Source of the DNA: Betaproteobacteria bacterium
Lineage (GTDB): Bacteria; Pseudomonadota; Gammaproteobacteria; Burkholderiales; Burkholderiaceae_E
NCBI GenBank assembly: GCA_016868375.1
Contig: VGHA01000008.1
Location: 1-55,402 of the forward strand
Length of the DNA: 55,402 nucleotides
Direction: 5' to 3'
Part shown: piece after piece, positions 53,738 through 55,402 of the stretch
Position numbering within the stretch: the first letter of the stretch is position 1
Layout: each line of letters opens with the position of its first letter
Made by a program: the position numbers and the translations under genes
Notes under the pieces: generated by a model
What the model was told of the DNA's origin: nothing
Databases searched by the model: none
What the model saw: the letters and a program-made list of their open reading frames with translations, nothing else

Positions 53738-54487
53738 ATGGATGACCGGCAGCTGCTTCGCTACGGCCGGCACATCCTGCTCGATGACATCGGTATCGAA
53801 GGCCAGGAGCGACTGCTCGGCGCAACAGCGCTGATCGTAGGTGCGGGTGGGCTGGGGTCACCCGCGGCCATGTATCTGGCTGCTGCTGGCGTAGGCACCC
53901 TTCTGATCGCAGACGGCGACACCGTGGACGCCAGCAATCTGCAGCGGCAGATCCTGCACCGCGAACACTCCATCGGGCTTGCCAAGGTCGAATCAGCCGC
54001 GCGCACGCTGGCGGAACTCAATCCCGATACTCGGATCGAGCGCATCGCCGAACGGCTGAGCGGCGATGCACTTACGCAGGCGGTGGCCCGCAGCCAGGTG
54101 GTCCTTGACTGCAGCGACAACTTCGTCACCCGCCACGCCGTCAATCGCGCCTGTTTTGCGGCCGGTGTACCACTGGTTTCAGGCGCGGCAATACGGTTTG
54201 ACGGCCAGTTGTCGGTGTTCGATCCGCGGGCGCACGACTCGCCCTGCTATCACTGCGTGTTCCCGCAGACGGAAAGTCTCGAAGAGGTTCGTTGCGCGGT
54301 CATGGGCGTTTTTGCGCCGCTTACCGGAATCGTCGGCACGATGCAGGCAGCCGAGGCGCTGAAGGTCCTGGGCGGTTTCGGTCGGCCGGCCATCGGTCGC
54401 CTGCTGCTGATTGATTCGCGCTCGCTGCAGATCGACAGCGTGACGCTCGCGCGCGACCCCCACTGCCCGGTCTGCGCCGCACGCTAG
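53738..54487 (+). CDS. HesA/MoeB/ThiF family adenylyltransferase
   Basis: A 249-residue E1-like enzyme that adenylates the C-terminus of MoaD or ThiS for sulfur transfer into molybdopterin or thiamine. The nucleotide loop is LIVGAGGLGSPAAMYLAAAG with the R finger in NLQRQILH; zinc is held by CYHCVFP and CPVC. The MoeB-type C-terminal rhodanese domain is absent, so it is the short form. MoeB or ThiF cannot be told apart from sequence. The stop codon shares bases with that of the convergent transporter. Confidence 0.88.
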   Translation: MDDRQLLRYGRHILLDDIGIEGQERLLGATALIVGAGGLGSPAAMYLAAAGVGTLLIADGDTVDASNLQRQILHREHSIGLAKVESAARTLAELNPDTRIERIAERLSGDALTQAVARSQVVLDCSDNFVTRHAVNRACFAAGVPLVSGAAIRFDGQLSVFDPRAHDSPCYHCVFPQTESLEEVRCAVMGVFAPLTGIVGTMQAAEALKVLGGFGRPAIGRLLLIDSRSLQIDSVTLARDPHCPVCAAR

Positions 54488-55402
54488 CGCGCTCGCGCGA
54501 GCGCGCGCACACGCCCCATCAGCGCACTGCCTTGCCTGAAAGGCAGTGCAGCCGCCACCAGCGACACGCCTGAGACCACCGCCACGGGCCAGTAGGCATT
54601 GGTCAGGTCATGCAGCAGCCCTCCCGCCCAGGCGCCCAGCGCGGCACCGAGCGCCATCAGCCCAAAGATTGTGCCGTAGATGGTTGCAACCCCGGGCCCG
54701 GCGAATAGTCGACTGGAAAGCGCCGAGACAATGGGCCCTCGCGCCCCCTGGGCCACGCCAAAGCAGGCGACATACACTGCCAGCCCCAGCAGCGAACCGG
54801 TCAAGGCAACCGCGATCAGTCCGCAGAGCCCGCAGGCGGTCGACAGGAAAGACAGCAGCGCGGTTCGTTGATGGCCGATGCGGTCACTCGACCAGCCGGA
54901 GCCGATGATCCCGATGGTCGACAGCAGTCCGGCAAGCCCATAGGCCGACGCAGCCACCAGCGGCGCAAACCCGCCCTCGATCAGCATTGCCACCACCTGC
55001 GGTGTGACCAGATAGGAGGCGAGCGCAGTAAAGAAAAATACCTGGCTCAGGCGCCAGTAGGCGGGGTCGCGCCATGCTGCGCGAAGCGCCGCGCGTGCCG
55101 GGTCGGATTGAGAGGCGGGCGGCGAGACGGTGGTGGCCCTGGGTGCCGCCGAGTCCACCAGGGGTTCCTGGGGCGGGCGGGACAGCGTTGCCCAGGGCAG
55201 AAACGCGCAGACCGGCACCAGGACGAGCGCACCCGCACCCAGCGAAAGCCAGGCAGCACGCCAACCTATCGTGTCAATCATCGCCTGCGAGAGCGGCACC
55301 ATGACCAGCACCCCGCAACCCGATCCGGCATAAGCGATGGCGATCGCAGTGGAGAGTCGGGCCCGATACCAGCGTCCGATCAGTGAGGCAGCGCACACCA
55401 TG
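54484..55402 (-). CDS. MFS transporter, C-terminal part (cut by window end)
   Basis: The frame runs to the window edge, so the first helices are missing. The remaining 306 residues show about ten helices: GRWYRARLSTAIAIAYAGSG, TLSRPP linker with a central charged loop (RAALRAAWRDPAYWRLSQVFFF) and SDRIGHQRTALLSF, the A-like motif between helices 8 and 9. This is an MFS carrier of the oxalate/formate or monocarboxylate-like (MCT) group. The substrate is not known. It is convergent with the E1-like gene. Confidence 0.85.
   Translation of the reverse strand, partial: MVCAASLIGRWYRARLSTAIAIAYAGSGCGVLVMVPLSQAMIDTIGWRAAWLSLGAGALVLVPVCAFLPWATLSRPPQEPLVDSAAPRATTVSPPASQSDPARAALRAAWRDPAYWRLSQVFFFTALASYLVTPQVVAMLIEGGFAPLVAASAYGLAGLLSTIGIIGSGWSSDRIGHQRTALLSFLSTACGLCGLIAVALTGSLLGLAVYVACFGVAQGARGPIVSALSSRLFAGPGVATIYGTIFGLMALGAALGAWAGGLLHDLTNAYWPVAVVSGVSLVAAALPFRQGSALMGRVRALARAR
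54487..54506. terminator. 20-bp perfect palindrome at the overlapping ends of moeB-like and MFS genes
   Basis: GCGCGCTCGCGCGAGCGCGC is its own reverse complement. It begins in the stop codon of the E1-like gene and lies inside the last codons of the convergent transporter, so it may end both transcripts. No T tract is present. Confidence 0.45.

Overview
This high-GC window is chromosomal DNA from a betaproteobacterium, almost certainly of the order Burkholderiales. The genus cannot be told from the sequence alone. The assignment rests on the gene order of the cytochrome c oxidase cluster (DUF2244-ctaC-ctaD-small assembly protein-ctaG-DUF2970-ctaE, then SURF1/ctaA/ctaB/SCO), the ftsY / M16 peptidase pair / rsmD / coaD / ferredoxin block, and the yibN-grxC-secB-gpsA block. 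There are no transposases, integrases, phage genes or CRISPR arrays.

Layout. 1-106: the last codons of ychF. 235-1677: an AlbA_2 (Schlafen-like) ATP-binding regulator with an internal 12-bp tandem repeat. 1708-11175: a catabolic and stress patch with enoyl-CoA hydratase, acyl-CoA dehydrogenase, a maleate-isomerase-like protein, an isocitrate-lyase/PEP-mutase family lyase, ogt, an HSL-type esterase, a RidA protein, a trimethylamine-dehydrogenase-like flavoenzyme, a GlcG/HbpS protein and Fe-superoxide dismutase. 11225-17858: a phosphate/polyphosphate block (phoX and ppk on the minus strand, ppx divergent, then sixA), with a good Pho-box match between ppk and ppx. 17370-24398: sixA, ferredoxin, coaD, rsmD and two M16 peptidases on the minus strand, then ftsY and rpoH on the plus strand. 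rpoH carries a CIRCE operator.

24767-33926 is the most coherent system in the window: a respiratory formate dehydrogenase whose catalytic subunit reads through an in-frame UGA as selenocysteine (Sec196, with a SECIS hairpin), followed by its iron-sulfur and cytochrome b subunits, the maturation protein FdhE, and then the machinery to make and insert selenocysteine: selA, selB and tRNA-Sec (selC). Genes overlap or nearly touch, so the enzyme and its decoding apparatus probably form one transcription unit. selD is not in the window. Directly behind selC are a GcvH-like lipoyl-carrier protein, a DsrE-like protein, a nitroreductase-like protein and an EamA transporter, packed head to tail. This small module has no obvious described function and is the best candidate for something new.

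36454-46068: cytochrome aa3 oxidase structural genes with heme A synthesis (ctaA, ctaB), copper delivery (SCO, CtaG/Cox11) and SURF1. 46166-55402: a BioC-like methyltransferase, comF, trmL, a LOG-family protein, gpsA, secB, grxC, yibN, gpmA, ctpA, a MoeB/ThiF-type E1 enzyme and the C-terminal part of an MFS transporter cut by the window end. The only stretch above 300 bases without a gene is 24399-24766; it holds rpoH terminators, an FNR-like site and the probable fdh promoter region.
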